64,000 nt of DNA from Lophius americanus (taxonomy: Eukaryota > Chordata > Actinopteri > Lophiiformes > Lophiidae): contig JBBDHG010000015.1 in NCBI GenBank assembly GCA_037951165.1, forward strand, positions 9,032,501-9,096,500, in the 5' to 3' direction. A model generated the notes under the pieces. That model made no database searches. It worked only from the letters and a program-made list of their open reading frames with translations, and was not told the origin of the DNA. Positions 1 through 11,205 of the stretch are shown in pieces. How positions within the stretch are numbered: the stretch's first letter is position 1; every line of letters starts with the position of its first letter. Both the position numbers and the translations under genes were made by a program.

Positions 1-2100
1 AACCATAACCTGTGACAGTTGACTACTGAATAGGTTCCAGGTTAGTAATTTTGCCTGGGAAACTAATCTCAGTGATTCAGAGGGAAGCATGTATGAATTC
101 TATGTTTCAGTGTTTTTCCTGGAGTCGAGGTTTGGGCTGTGATAATATCAGCTGCATTCCTGCTATTACAAGATTTAAAGATAAAAGTATCTTCCACCTT
201 CCCCCAGCTTTCCCTCATCTCAGTGATCATATCTCTACATGCTAGTGCTCAGCTACATAGCTGTCACAGATCTTTTGCAATCTGCAGTTTCATCTGGAAG
301 CATTGAATTATTTGGTTAACCTCTCCCCACCTAAGAGATTGCCTGTTCCTTGTTTATATTCTCGGCGCCTATCATATGACCGTATTAGTGGATCTTCCCA
401 GCTTCGGCTGCCAAGTTCCGTCTCACTCTCCTAACAAGTCGTCAAGCTCAGAGGAAAGCAGGGATCCCTTCCAAACCAGCATGCATGGTTTTAACTGGCA
501 CACTAATCAAGATAATCTAGCGAAGTTCACCTACCGGCTCCACTTCCCCTCACCAGAGATGGGAATGATTAACTTGCAGCCTCTCCTACACACCAGTGGG
601 GTCCACATAATGTGTGACTGTGTTGCAGATGGTCTTCAGACAGTGGAACACGCCAGCAGTGGTAGCTGTTTCCAATTGACTCGGCCTGAAAATGAGACCA
701 GACCAACACACAGCAAACAGAGTAGAATTAAGGCCCGTTTATTCTCAAAGCGAAAGACGGATACAGAGAGAACCTTTTGTCCATAGTCATTTCTTGCGTA
801 TTTGTGCTCGTTTACGGAGGATTTATGGAAACGTACCTGACGGGCAAAGGAGCAGAGCAGCACCAGAACATACAGGGGAAGGTGTCACCATAATTCAAGG
901 AAGAGATGACAAAGGTCTACGAACACAACAAAGAAATGAAATCAAAAAGTACTGGCCAGATAATCCAATGTCTTAAATGACCTCCCAAAAAAAGGAGAAC
1001 GAACTATATTTATCATTCATAGGGTAAATTCAACTGATAGAGAAAATAATAAGTTAAGTTCAATAATAAGAAAAAAGTAATAAGATAAGTTCAATACTCA
1101 AAAAAATTCCAAAGATAATATGCATAAATACTCAAGAAATTGCGCAATGAATGATGTAACTGCACTAATATATTAGAGGGAAGTAAACAAAAAAATATAT
1201 TAAATATACTTAAAAATCCAAAAGGATTGCACAGTAAATTATACAAATTTTTAAAAAAGTGTAAGAGAATTAATTTATTGACGATTACAAAACGAGAGTA
1301 TGGAAATATCTGGGTGCCGGCGGACAGATGAGTCCGAGCATCAGTTCTAACTCATGGGAACTTCAACAGGTTATCTGGGATGGTCTTTCTCGGGGTCCCT
1401 GACAACCCACCTTCTTGTGTCGTGTGTTCGGCGAAATGTTGCTCTGATGGTACCGCCGTGTCCCCGTAACTCACTTGAGTCACAAGTTTTGTCTTAAGCG
1501 CCACATCATGTCTTTAAAATGTTGTTGCTACTGCTGAGCTATATAGTTTTTTGTCATCTCCTTTTTTTAGTTTGGAGCCACTTAAACTGGTGATATTTCA
1601 TTTAAGTTTTGATTTCAGAGCCAGAGGGGTTTGCAAAGTTCAAGAATTTCAGCATACTGAAGGAAAAACTTATTTTTTCAATATATATTTTATTATATCT
1701 CTCCCTGTAACTAAAACATGGAGAGAGAGAGAGAGAGGGGGATTTGGGTCGCAGAATACCACTTTTATCTTTTAGGGGGAGCAATTTGCACACACTACAT
1801 CCTTTGGCTGTGACAAATATTTATGTTTATGTTAAATGTAGCATTGTGCGCAGTAAAAGAAAATTGCTAAACTATGTAGGAGTCAGATTATTGGCCTGTC
1901 GAGAAGAATGGTATTGTTCCTTAATTGCAGGCCCTGCATCTAGATTTGTATGGAATTGTTTTAGAAGAGAGAGATTGACACCCCTTGTGGGAATGCAGAA
2001 CTTTTTAAAACCGATTGCTCCTTTTGTGTCTTCGCTCTCAGAAAAAAAATCTGTATTTAAGATTCAAAGTCACATGCACATAAACTGTTCTCTTCCTCAG
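1..2100 (+). other. mllt3 intron sequence upstream of the last exon
   Basis: No recognisable exon is seen here. The stretch runs into the splice acceptor at 2099-2100, preceded by a pyrimidine-rich tract, so it is most likely the last intron of mllt3. About 1000-1260 is strongly AT-rich with short diffuse repeats; 1300-1530 is GC-richer and unexplained. A GA microsatellite lies at 1721-1740. Earlier mllt3 exons (YEATS domain, Ser-rich region, start of the AHD) must lie to the left of the window. Confidence 0.6.
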
Positions 2101-2232
2101 ATTGTGAATCTCATCGAGGAGACCGGACACTTCCACATCACAAACACTACTTTTGACTTCGACCTTTGTTCCTTGGACAGAAGCACAGTCCGAAAGCTCC
2201 AGAGTTACCTGGAGACCTCCGGACTGTCCTGA
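2101..2232 (+). CDS. mllt3: MLLT3 (AF9), last coding exon, C-terminal end of the AHD
   Basis: The exon starts in phase 0 straight after a consensus acceptor (pyrimidine tract then AG at 2099-2100) and ends with TGA at 2230-2232, giving 43 residues. It begins IVNLIEETGHFHITN and ends QSYLETSGLS, which is the C-terminus of AF9. The paralogue ENL (MLLT1) differs in this stretch: HFHITN rather than HFNVTN, FDLCSLD rather than FDLFSLD, and an ETSG ending rather than EAVAT. Known family role: the AHD is disordered alone and folds on binding AFF1/AFF4, DOT1L, BCOR or CBX8, linking acyl-lysine reading by the YEATS domain to transcription elongation in the nucleus. Only this exon lies in the window; the rest of the gene is to the left. 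Against the mammalian protein I see only conservative changes, as in SLDRST and the final GLS. Confidence 0.95.
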   Translation: MVNLIEETGHFHITNTTFDFDLCSLDRSTVRKLQSYLETSGLS

Positions 2233-2660
2233 GGCACCAAGCAGCTGGCTGCTGGATCTCTTGTCTCCATGCAGACGTTTGATTTTTTTTTTTTTTTTTT
2301 TTTTTTCCTTCTTCTCTTGAATGAACTCTTAACTTTTGATGATGCAATGCAAAATCCCCCATGGAGGCTACGTCCAGTTGCTGCATGTCCAGCCTGCTGG
2401 TTGGACTGGGCTCACCGCCTGAAGAGGTGGTCCTGTGCAGAAGCCAGAGTCTGGTGTGGTGGGGATGAGCCCTGTCGATCAGGTGATCACCCAGAAAGCC
2501 TTGAAAACTTTTGATTTACCTGGAAAAAAAAACTTGATGATGTAATGAAACTGCATAGTTACCATTTATGTTTCTTGATTTGTTGTTCATTGTGACAAAT
2601 GTATGGTCAGCATCGCCTTACAACGTTGTATAAGTCTTATTTATTGAATTTAATTTGCAG

Positions 2661-2716
2661 GTGTGTGTGTGTGTGTGTGTGGGTGGGTGTGTGTGTGTGT
2701 GCGAGCGCGTGTGTGT
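2661..2716. repeat. (GT)n microsatellite, imperfect
   Basis: A GT run interrupted by GGGTGGGT and by GCGAGCGC near its right end. It lies in the probable mllt3 3' UTR. Confidence 0.95.
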
Positions 2717-3119
2717 TTGAATCAGCGTAATGATACTTTAGTTGGGGCACTTCACAGCAAACGTAATGTTGAATCTGTGATCATCACTACAACACCCACT
2801 GAATGAAGGGAAGCATCCTACTAGTTCATGACCAAGGGAACAAATGGTGCCACAACCGGCGTGACAGTCATTAATATTATGTAACAAACATGAAACATGT
2901 GTGTGTTACTGTTGCAGAGTTTGTATTTTGTTTTGGGTATTCATAAATGTGCAGCTTACATTGTGCAAAAAACTACTTTCAGCAGTAGGCTTGGGTGGTA
3001 TCAAGACCTCAGTTCTTAAAAAGGGTCACTCCGTAAAATAATAATAATTATTTTAAATCCTTTATAACCTTAATTTAGTTTGAATACAAAACAAATATTC
3101 AAAGTGAAACCTTCATAAT

Positions 3120-3290
3120 GAATTTGCTGATTGCAACACATTTCTAAAAAGTTGGGACCAGGGGGCGTGTCTACTTACATGTGACATCATCTTTCTAACA
3201 ACATTCAAGAAGTGTTTGGGGAAAAAAAAAATACTGTTAAAATTTTAAAGAAGAATTTTTCCCATACCCACTTGTGTTCTTCAGTTGGAC
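3120..3290. repeat. DNA-transposon-like interspersed repeat fragment
   Basis: The stretch contains CTAAAAAGTTGGGACCAGGG and, about 50 bases on, AACATTCAAGAAGTGTTTGGG. I recognise this phrase pair from a widespread teleost repeat that carries antisense transposase sequence further in. Only the outer part is here, and terminal repeats and target duplication were not found. Class not assigned. Confidence 0.5.
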
Positions 3291-4068
3291 TGTACATGGT
3301 GAGATTATGACATTCCTGACTCTTACACATCTGGATTATTTGCAGATTTTTCTCAAAGTGGTGAATTTCTCCGTCTTTGACAGTGAAAGTGTGCCCTCAG
3401 CAATCGCCCTGATGATTCTCTTAACATGTGGAATCGCCCATTCGGGGGGCTTCTTAGCATTCACACCTTTCCCAGTATTTTGTTGCTCCTGTGCAACTGT
3501 TTGGATATGTGTTGCAGCATAACGTCATAAGTCATAATAAAACCCAAAACCCAATGGAGTTTGTGAGGAACGACTTAAGACAGCTCATCTTTGAGATGTT
3601 TCAGCTGAACTAAATGTGTGTAAGGATTATGAAATTATCACTTTCTGTTATTGTTTTACATAATCAGGGTTGTATTAACCCTAAATATGCCTGAATTTCT
3701 TGGACCTCATGATCCTCCAGGACAGATGTTGGTTCCATTGTGAACATTCTCATTGGATATACAAACTAGCAATAACGAATAAAACACTTGCCAGCCTTGA
3801 TTTATCTGATTGACATGGATGCTTAGTCTGTTAGCATTAGCTTGCTGTTAGCGTCATCACCAGGGCTGCGTCCATTGGTTAATGCACAAAAACTACACCT
3901 CTACCACAGTACTCCTCTCTTTCTTCATTTGATGACATAAACGCCACCTTCATCGTCTTCATTTTATGCATACTCATCTGTTAGAAGCATATCTACCACA
4001 TGTTCAGTGGTATCCCAACGCCATTACTGGAAATTTGAACGCAAGTTCACGATCCATTGCAGCAGAAA

Positions 4069-4083
4069 CCCCCCCCCCCCCCC
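4069..4083. repeat. poly-C tract
   Basis: Fifteen consecutive C residues. This may be a length-variable or assembly-sensitive site. Confidence 0.9.
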
Positions 4084-4551
4084 AGCAAATCTAAAAATGT
4101 AACTGTCGAACCGGATATTTAAAGTAATTCAATAACTTAGTGAATTAAACCTGCGAAATTATCCAACAAATCGGCGGCCATCTCAGCCGTGGTCCAGATG
4201 CGATTTAAGTCCTATCAGCATCCTTTAAGACAAATGAACCTGTCCACATTGACCCTATATGTTGAGAATAGGAAATGTGTAACTATGTCAGGGTTGAGGG
4301 ACGTATCATCTGGTCCGTTGGAATGCATCTATGGGAGAAGGGAGATAATTTCCTGGTTGTTAATTTATTGGCAACACGTAACGACTATCACCAGCATCTC
4401 GCTTTACTTACTTTATCTTTTACACAGGTACTATTAAAAGCAGAAACCACCCAAGCCTATTGAACGCCCTCGTAGGAGCTTTGCTAGGAGTCCTGGACAA
4501 GAAAGCAGGGTGTCTTGGATGAATGAAAGCAGTGCTGTACTTTTAAATAAA

Positions 4552-5149
4552 ATGAGGTTTGGACCAGAGGCCTGATTTCGATGTGAAGCTTTATTTTCAA
4601 AAGAAGAAAAATGTGTTTATTGATTCCGAAATCATAAAATCAGAAAACGATTGAGTGCTCCGACTTAAAGTCGAGTAGCTCTGGATGATGGTATCCTCAA
4701 TGAGATACTAGGAGAACGTGTAGGTTCAGTGGTAATGTTAAAATGTTTTATCAGAGGGCACACATTGAACGATGAACAATGGAACACTTAACGGGCCTGG
4801 AAGAAGAAGTTCACATTTCAAAGACTCTTTACGTCTCTGCCCACCAGGATTCAAAGAGTAGAAATCAGCTGAACTGAACAATACATCCGATTATGGTAGA
4901 GTCCCTCCGCGTGCCACCTCGTGGTCATAGAGGAAAAATTTGAGGACATCACTAGACCATATCCTTGGCGTCATACAAGCTTCATCACTGCTGTCCAATA
5001 TATGCGGATGTCATTTACACACCCAGTGACCATGTTGTTGGTACTTAATAATAATAATAATACATTTACTTGTGCCCACTTGTGAGGTATGATGGGTGCC
5101 GATTGTTGCTAGAGACAAGGCATACAACAATATGAATAATATGCACACA
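4552..5149. other. intergenic, no gene seen
   Basis: No exon-like or conserved coding sequence was recognised. A short TAA run lies near 5048-5062. Confidence 0.5.
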
Positions 5150-5385
5150 TAGCATCCAGGAAGCCTCCGTAAGAAGGCTTTCCAGGCATGTCTAACTGGT
5201 AGGAGAACCCAGGGAAGATGCAGAACTAGCTGGAGGGACTATATTTTCTTCTGCCGTGAGAACGCCAAGGGAACCCCCAGGATGAGCTGAGGAAAGGGAT
5301 GACTGAAATAGGCTTCTTGGCGTGCCGCCACTGCCACCGTGACCCAACCCAGGATAAGAGAAGGAAACTGGATGGATGGACATAT
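5150..5385 (+). mobile_element. RTE-like LINE 3' end, degenerate
   Basis: The stretch reads like the end of ORF2 plus 3' UTR of a common fish non-LTR retrotransposon. It has TTTCCAGGCATGTC, then CTGGAGGGACTATAT, then CGTGACCCAACCCAGGATAAG, and ends in a GGATGGATGGA tail. These stand in the expected order for the 'ataagcggaagaagatggatgg' LINE family. Many substitutions break the frame. Two reverse-orientation fragments of the same family are at about 8930-9215 and 39335-39465. The clade (RTE/Rex3-like) is recalled, not verified. Confidence 0.6.
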
Positions 5386-8360
5386 GCTCTTTATCGATCG
5401 CAGTTTTGACGAAACACTGCCAACAGCGTTTAAAATAGTTTGAACTGTTAAATGAAAGCTGAGCTTTGACCTTCTCAGGAGAAAGTCTGATGGTTTAAGG
5501 CTCAAGTACTTGTGAAAACTGACACATCCCCTTCAGACTGCGTACGCATTAGTAGCATGCTTTCTTGCGTCTTTTATGTCCACATCAGTACAACCACAAG
5601 AAGGCAGTGAAGAGTCAAATGAGGGCTATGTACGGTCATTCAAGATTTTTTTTACTTTTAACTTTAACTTTTTTCTTTCACGTCATCTCTTCCATGAATC
5701 ATGGCAATGTTGCCCCAAGTGATTTCTGGTGTTAGTCATCTGTCTCGTCTGATATCCGTAAACATGCACAAATATGTTAAAAGTGAAGGAATTCTTTACC
5801 CGGAATGATAAATTAGGCTGAGGGTTTTTTATTATCCTCTCGTTTATATCATAAGTACTATGTTTGACTTCTTATTACGCAATTGGACATGTTTATTTGG
5901 GTGCAGAATTGTTTTAGATGCCACACTTATATTATTCTTGCGAACAATCTCAGTTTTTTAAACCTTAAAATACTTTTTTGGATGCTAGTTTTTAATCATT
6001 TTACAGCTGGTGTAATCTCAGATAATTCCGCTCCGCCTTTTGGAAAGATAATCTTTATTGGACCACGTGCAGGATTTGAAAAACCTCGAGTGGATCGCTA
6101 GGCTCCCATGAGGCAGGGGTACAGGAAACCACCTGGGGATTACATGTAGGCTCATTTTTCACAGCAGCTCTGTAATAATTTCCTGTTGAGTTTCCAGCTG
6201 TGAGTTTGGTGTTAATTTGCAATAATGATCCTCCAACACTCTGTGGGCTCTGAACCAATGACTGTATCTAAGTTAGGTTCTGATTGTAGGAAAATCAAAT
6301 AAATGGTAGACAATCGTAAATCTAAAAATGTTATTTTTACAATTCCTGACCCATGGCCATGACTGCATGAAGTTTAGGGGTGATCTGTTTCGATCAAGCA
6401 AGATTTGTATAATTACGGTGAATGTTGGATAAAGGACAGTTTTTAAAGACTCCCAAATCGTTTTTTGTCCGTACTTTGCTCATTCCTGGCCCCGCCATAT
6501 CCTCTGCTACGTTTTATGTAGAATCCGTCCCTTCCTTTTTGCAGACAGCCATGTAGGCCCCCAAAATGGCAAAAGTGTACTTGAAAAACAAAAAAAGTTA
6601 GCCAAAAATGTTTCCTCTAGAATCAAGGCTGTTTACACAATAATCATTTTAATTTTTTGCATAAAACAATATTCTTTTGTCAAGTTTGCCTTTCGTCTAA
6701 ATGATAATGGTGATTTGAGTGGCTAATCTTTTGAAACCAGATTCCTGGCTTAATCTCATGACAAAGTCACCGTTACTGAGACCGTGTAAACTGGCAAAAC
6801 TGGTAAAACTGTTGCAAAAATGTACAGTGTCACCCATGGCTGTCATGTTTGAAGTATAGAATACCTTAAAATACAACAAAAGACAAAACAAGGAGGGATT
6901 AAAAGAAAAAAAAAAGTTGGGAAAAAACAAAATAAATGAAAATAAAAGAATAGAAATACCAAAAATAGAAAAAATAAGTAAAAATAGAAATGAAAATGAA
7001 AGCTAAAAGCAATAGAAACTGAAGGAATAAAATATCAACCCTTTACCCATAGTACCCATACAAGAATATGGGTACTTTTAGCTCCTGTACCCCTCACCCT
7101 CTGACCGCAAACTGATCATAAGCGTGTATCTATATGCAGGGGTCAGTCTGATTTCCTGTGTCAGAAGGTGTGCTACCAAAAGATTGGGTCGCCCTTGATC
7201 GTCAGGCTGGACTGGGTGGCCAACGCACCTATTGTTTCGGCCGCACTGATGCTTGTATCACATGACCACCAATACCCAATGACACTCCTACTCAGTTGAA
7301 CACGGCTGCATCTTCTCATCTCAGGAGAAGTGGAGTCAGAGGGTCCATCAGCCAATGACCACATACTCGTCCCTCAGGGAAGATGCTGGTTAAACAGCAA
7401 TACTCAAGGTGAGACACACCTGGCTTTTGAAGCTAATGGGAAATAAATCATTAATACAAATAAAAATAATTAGAAGACCTAGTATTAGCGTTTGCATTGT
7501 TCACACCTTTAGGTTGTTTAAATATTGACTTGTAACGCTCATTTACCAGATTATATACATTTAACACATTTGTTGTTTAACACGACACTCTGTGTTCCAG
7601 TGTCTCTGGTCTCCTCTCCTCTTCTCCAGTCCACCTCAGTCCCAGCGCTGTCCCTTACAAATACAGATTTAAAATCTAGGGTTTTCCTGAAACTTTGGAC
7701 CGACACAGCTGAGCCCCTAGCTCTCTAAGCTAAATGAAATCAGAGCAGGAAGGTTGGTTTAGAGCTCACAGTGACTCGGTGAGGGCCGGGTCCTGATGGG
7801 AAGTCAAATGAAAAACACAAAGCGCTGCAGTATCAGGAGAAACACTTAAGTTCAGATATGACACTGATTTCATCTCTTTTGGGAGCTGAGTTGATTCGCT
7901 GTAATCTTAGAGTAAAGTTAAGAGGAGCAAAAGGTCAGATACAGTGAATCATTGGATTCTCCAATTAAATATCATCTACGGTGCATGACAAAAACTAAGT
8001 GCATTTTCTTCTCCTCAGACTAAGTGGGTGGTCTCATAGAAGAAAATTTGGAAGTTATCCAGTTCCCCTTTTTGTTGCAGGAAGATCCAAACAGCTTTCA
8101 TTCGTCTCTGTGTCTCTGAAGTGAAACACGCTGTTCCTGTGCACAGAGGCTACATGTTATGGATGTGAATGAGTTGGTAGGCGTTCTCCTATTCTAGGGC
8201 ATATTGTTCCAAATACTCATACTCCTGGACAATCTCAAAAATGTGTAATTCTTGTCTATTGTGTTAAAAAGAAAGCTTTAACTTAAACTGATGATAAAGG
8301 ACATCAACATAGGGAACATGAGAAATAGGAGAACATGAGAAATAGGAGGACCCAAATGCA
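5386..8360. other. intergenic, no gene seen
   Basis: No recognisable gene. 6880-7020 is A-rich low-complexity sequence. A perfect 9-bp hairpin lies at 7052-7075. The GC-richer stretch 7150-7380 is open on both strands for about 60 codons, but neither product is recognised. 7580-7760 is pyrimidine-rich without a recognised domain. Confidence 0.45.
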
Positions 8361-8370
8361 GACACATAAG

Positions 8371-8758
8371 ACCCCCCTACCTAAAATAATTACTCACCCC
8401 ACTGACCTCAACACGATCCCTCCATTCTATCCACTCATACCGCCTCCTCCTTCCGCGGACTAAGCTCAGCACCATGGGTGATCGGGCCTTCTGTTCTGCT
8501 GCCCCTCGTCTGTGGAATGCCTTCCCTGACCATCTGAGGGCTCCACAGACAGCTGACACATTTAAAAAAGACTTAAAACTTTCCTTTTTTAGCAGAACCT
8601 ATAACTTTAATGAACATTGCTGCTTTTTGGTCAGGTTTTTATATAGTTATTTTTTTATTGATGCTTTTATCTGCTTTTACTTTGTAGCACTTTGAGATTT
8701 GATCTAAATGTAAAGTGCATTATAAATTAAATGTATTATTATTATTTATTATTATTAT
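8371..8758 (+). mobile_element. L2/CR1-like LINE, 5'-truncated 3' end
   Basis: The translation includes MGDRAFCSAAPRLWNAFPDH followed by a TFKKDLKLSFF stretch, the classic C-terminus of fish L2/CR1-clade ORF2. A 3' UTR follows, ending in GTAAAGTGCATTATAAATTAA and a (TTA)n tail. It begins abruptly about 60 codons before the ORF2 end, the usual 5' truncation of such insertions. It is closely related to the longer copy at 52589-53492 and to the tail at 30890-30960. Confidence 0.8.
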
Positions 8759-8929
8759 AAGGCATACAGGGGATTTAAACCAAGACTAGATGGATGTCCA
8801 ACAAATCCAACCGTGAGCAGGGAAAAATAAGGATCCAAAAAGAGAGGCAATGTCCACAGATACAAAACTAAATTATGTTTAATATTAGATATATTTATAA
8901 GACACAGGTAAACTAGTCGGACTGAACTC

Positions 8930-9215
8930 GCCCATGCCTCCATTTTTTTCCTCTTATCTGGGGTCAAGTCTCTGTGGCAACAGCCTAAGCAAAGGATTCC
9001 CAATATCCCTCCTCCCAGCAATGCTTTCTGACTCATCCTGGTAGATCCCGAGGTATTCCTGGTCAGATGAGTGATCGCTCCAGCTAGTTCTGGGTCTAGC
9101 TTGGAGACTCCTACTAGTTGAGAATACCTGGAAATATTCGAAAGGGAGCTGTCCTGGAGGAATCCTTATCGGATGCCCGAGGCACTACAACTGGATGAAT
9201 TTGTAGTAAGGCTAA
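8930..9215 (-). mobile_element. RTE-like LINE fragment, degenerate
   Basis: On the plus strand the stretch contains ATCCCGAGGTATTCCTGG and further on ATCGGATGCCCGAGGCAC. These match, in the same order, the antisense of the LINE family whose 3' end is at 5150-5385. It covers a more internal part. The reading frame is destroyed. Confidence 0.5.
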
Positions 9216-10359
9216 ACTAACCTGAAAACTTTCGTCCTGCTTTCATTCGCTGTCAATTTTTATCTTATCATGAGTGACAAATGGATTGACTTTGACTTTG
9301 ACAAAACCAAAACATAAGTTTCATAACATTTTGCTTATCAAATCCAACCTAATACAGTTCAGAAATGTACCAATGCAACTGAGGAACTTAGACATAAGGT
9401 CAAATGGAGACCAAATAAGCTACAAATCATCCGACACAAAGAACTGATCCACAATTAAGATGGAAGCAGGATCCAAAGAAAATCCAACGATTTAAAATTA
9501 ACTTCAGTTGAAAACACTAAACTAGACTTCACTAGACACAGAGGGTGCGAGGAAGAGATGATGAACCAAAGGGCTGAAGCAGAGACAACAGGAGAGGGAA
9601 AACTAACAAGAGACAGGGGAAACTAATTAGAAACGTAAAATGTGGGAACAATACAGTCAAGATGTTATACTTTGTTTTAGGGTTTGGACCCAGAAGCAGA
9701 CACACACAGGAGGTGGAACAGAAGTCACACCAACAAAGAATGACTTTAATAAACATACTCTGGGTCTAAACAGAAGCATGAAGACCACGAAAACAGAACT
9801 TTCCAGTGAAGAACAATCCCAGGAGAGAAAGACTTAATGGGCTAAGGGCAGGGAAGGTGCAACTAACATAAATGTGGAAGGAGAATAATTTAATTGGAAT
9901 GTTAATTGGTTTGTAAGACCAATCAGCTGACAATGCCAATTTAAAAAAAAAACTCACTAAGAAATAGAAACATCGAAACCGCTCCGTTCTTTGAGGGAGA
10001 TAGAATAAACTTTTTCCTAAACCAATCAATCAATAGTAAAATTACACCATATAGTAATTGCAAAGGATTATTTTCAGACTACATTCTTTCTTCCTATGCC
10101 AACAATCTTAGGGTAAAAGTGAGATTGCAGTTTCCAAGCTGAGCTGGACCACAACAAAGTTTGTGTTTACTATAAATGTAAAAAATGTAAAAATTACTGG
10201 ATGCCTGAACGACCAGAAATAAGACATAAGGAAAAACAAATGTTTTTAAAATACATTTTGATTAAAAAAAAAAAGAAATTGCGTTAAATTAAATTAAAGA
10301 GCGCCGGACAGCTTCGAGGATGAAATAACGGAGAACGACCACAGATCCACGGCATGTGC
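9216..10359. other. intergenic repeat-like sequence, no gene seen
   Basis: Purine-rich, probably repeat-derived sequence around 9400-9850 (phrases such as GGTTTGGACCCAGAAGCAG and GGGGAAACTAATTAGAAAC recur in fish genomes), but I cannot assign a class or ends. 10240-10300 is A-rich. Confidence 0.35.
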
Positions 10360-10441
10360 ACATGCTAAAAATGAGACATAGAACAAACATGTGCTAAAAA
10401 CGAGACATAGAACAAACATGTGCTAACAAAGAGACATATAA
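10360..10441. repeat. short tandem array, about 29-bp unit, three copies
   Basis: Three successive units share the pattern catgtgctaaaaacgagac then atagaacaaa, with the first lacking two bases and the last more diverged. Confidence 0.85.
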
Positions 10442-10590
10442 CGATACATAAAACGGTAACAGAGATAACAGCTTGACTGAGGTGGAGAAGTTGCCTATTT
10501 TATACTGCACAAAGCATTGACAGCAGTAGGAAAAATTGTGTATGTATTGCTAAAAAACAAAGCAATAACTTTTTCTCATTTAATACAGCT

Positions 10591-11205
10591 CTGACAGATG
10601 AGCCAGCATTAGTATTTCTGCCAATTGTTTCCGTACATCACAGCCTGAATAATTAACTTAAGATGAGCTAACGAAAGCCAAACTTAAATCGCTCTGACAG
10701 ATAAGCTAACTTTAATATTTCAGGTCATTTTACCAAACAACACAGCCTTGCTAACGAATACAACATTGGCTTACATTAGTTTTACTATATTAAAATTCTG
10801 ATAGAAGCTAGCATTAAAATTTCTAAAAACATTTACTGCACAACACAGTTTTGCTAACTAACGGAAGGTTATCTCAAGTCACTGATTCGAATACCACTCT
10901 GATAGATGAGCTAGCATTAGCATTTCTGCTATTTTTACCACTATTTTTTACCCACTAATTTACTTAATGTAAGCTAACGTTAGCCAATGTATACCATTCT
11001 GATGGATGACCTAACATTAGCATGCCTGCCAAGTTTACCACACAACGCAGTCTTGCTAACTGATGCAATGTTCGCTAACAATAGCCAAACTAGTACTGCT
11101 TTTATAGTAGAACTACAATTAGTGTTTCTGCTAAGTTTACCACTTATCAAAGGCTTGATAACTAACTAGTTCTAATCTAAAACAACTCTGATAGATGAGC
11201 TTATG
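10591..11205. repeat. degenerate tandem array, about 100-bp unit, roughly seven units
   Basis: A CTGAYAGATGAGCTAGCATTA-like phrase starts units at about 10591, 10694, 10798, 10899, 10999 and 11188, with a weaker one near 11097. Spacing is about 90-104 bases. Within units the same order recurs: 'attagyatttctgc', 'tttaccacacaacacag', 'ttgctaactaa', 'gctaacgttagccaa'. Units are diverged, so this is an old minisatellite/satellite block rather than a CRISPR. No coding sense is apparent. Confidence 0.85.

Larger units (their letters stand above)
2233..4551 (+). other. probable mllt3 3' UTR and downstream flank
   Basis: The sequence after the mllt3 stop is AU-rich and non-coding, with a poly-T run at 2283-2306 and a GT microsatellite at 2661-2716. 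AATAAA signals are present at 3536-3541, 3778-3783 and 4546-4551; the last is followed by a G/T-rich stretch. Which is used cannot be decided from sequence. A transposon-like repeat lies inside at about 3120-3290, so transcripts ending at or beyond 3536 would carry it. Confidence 0.45.

Noticed and set aside
1322..1345. Hammerhead-ribozyme-like word (CAGATGAGTCC...)
   Set aside because: The invariant CUGAUGA is CAGATGA here, and no GAAA core or closing stems follow at the right distance.
10591..11205. Regular repeats as a CRISPR array
   Set aside because: Units are about 100 bp, diverged along their whole length and have no unique spacers; the context is a vertebrate genome.
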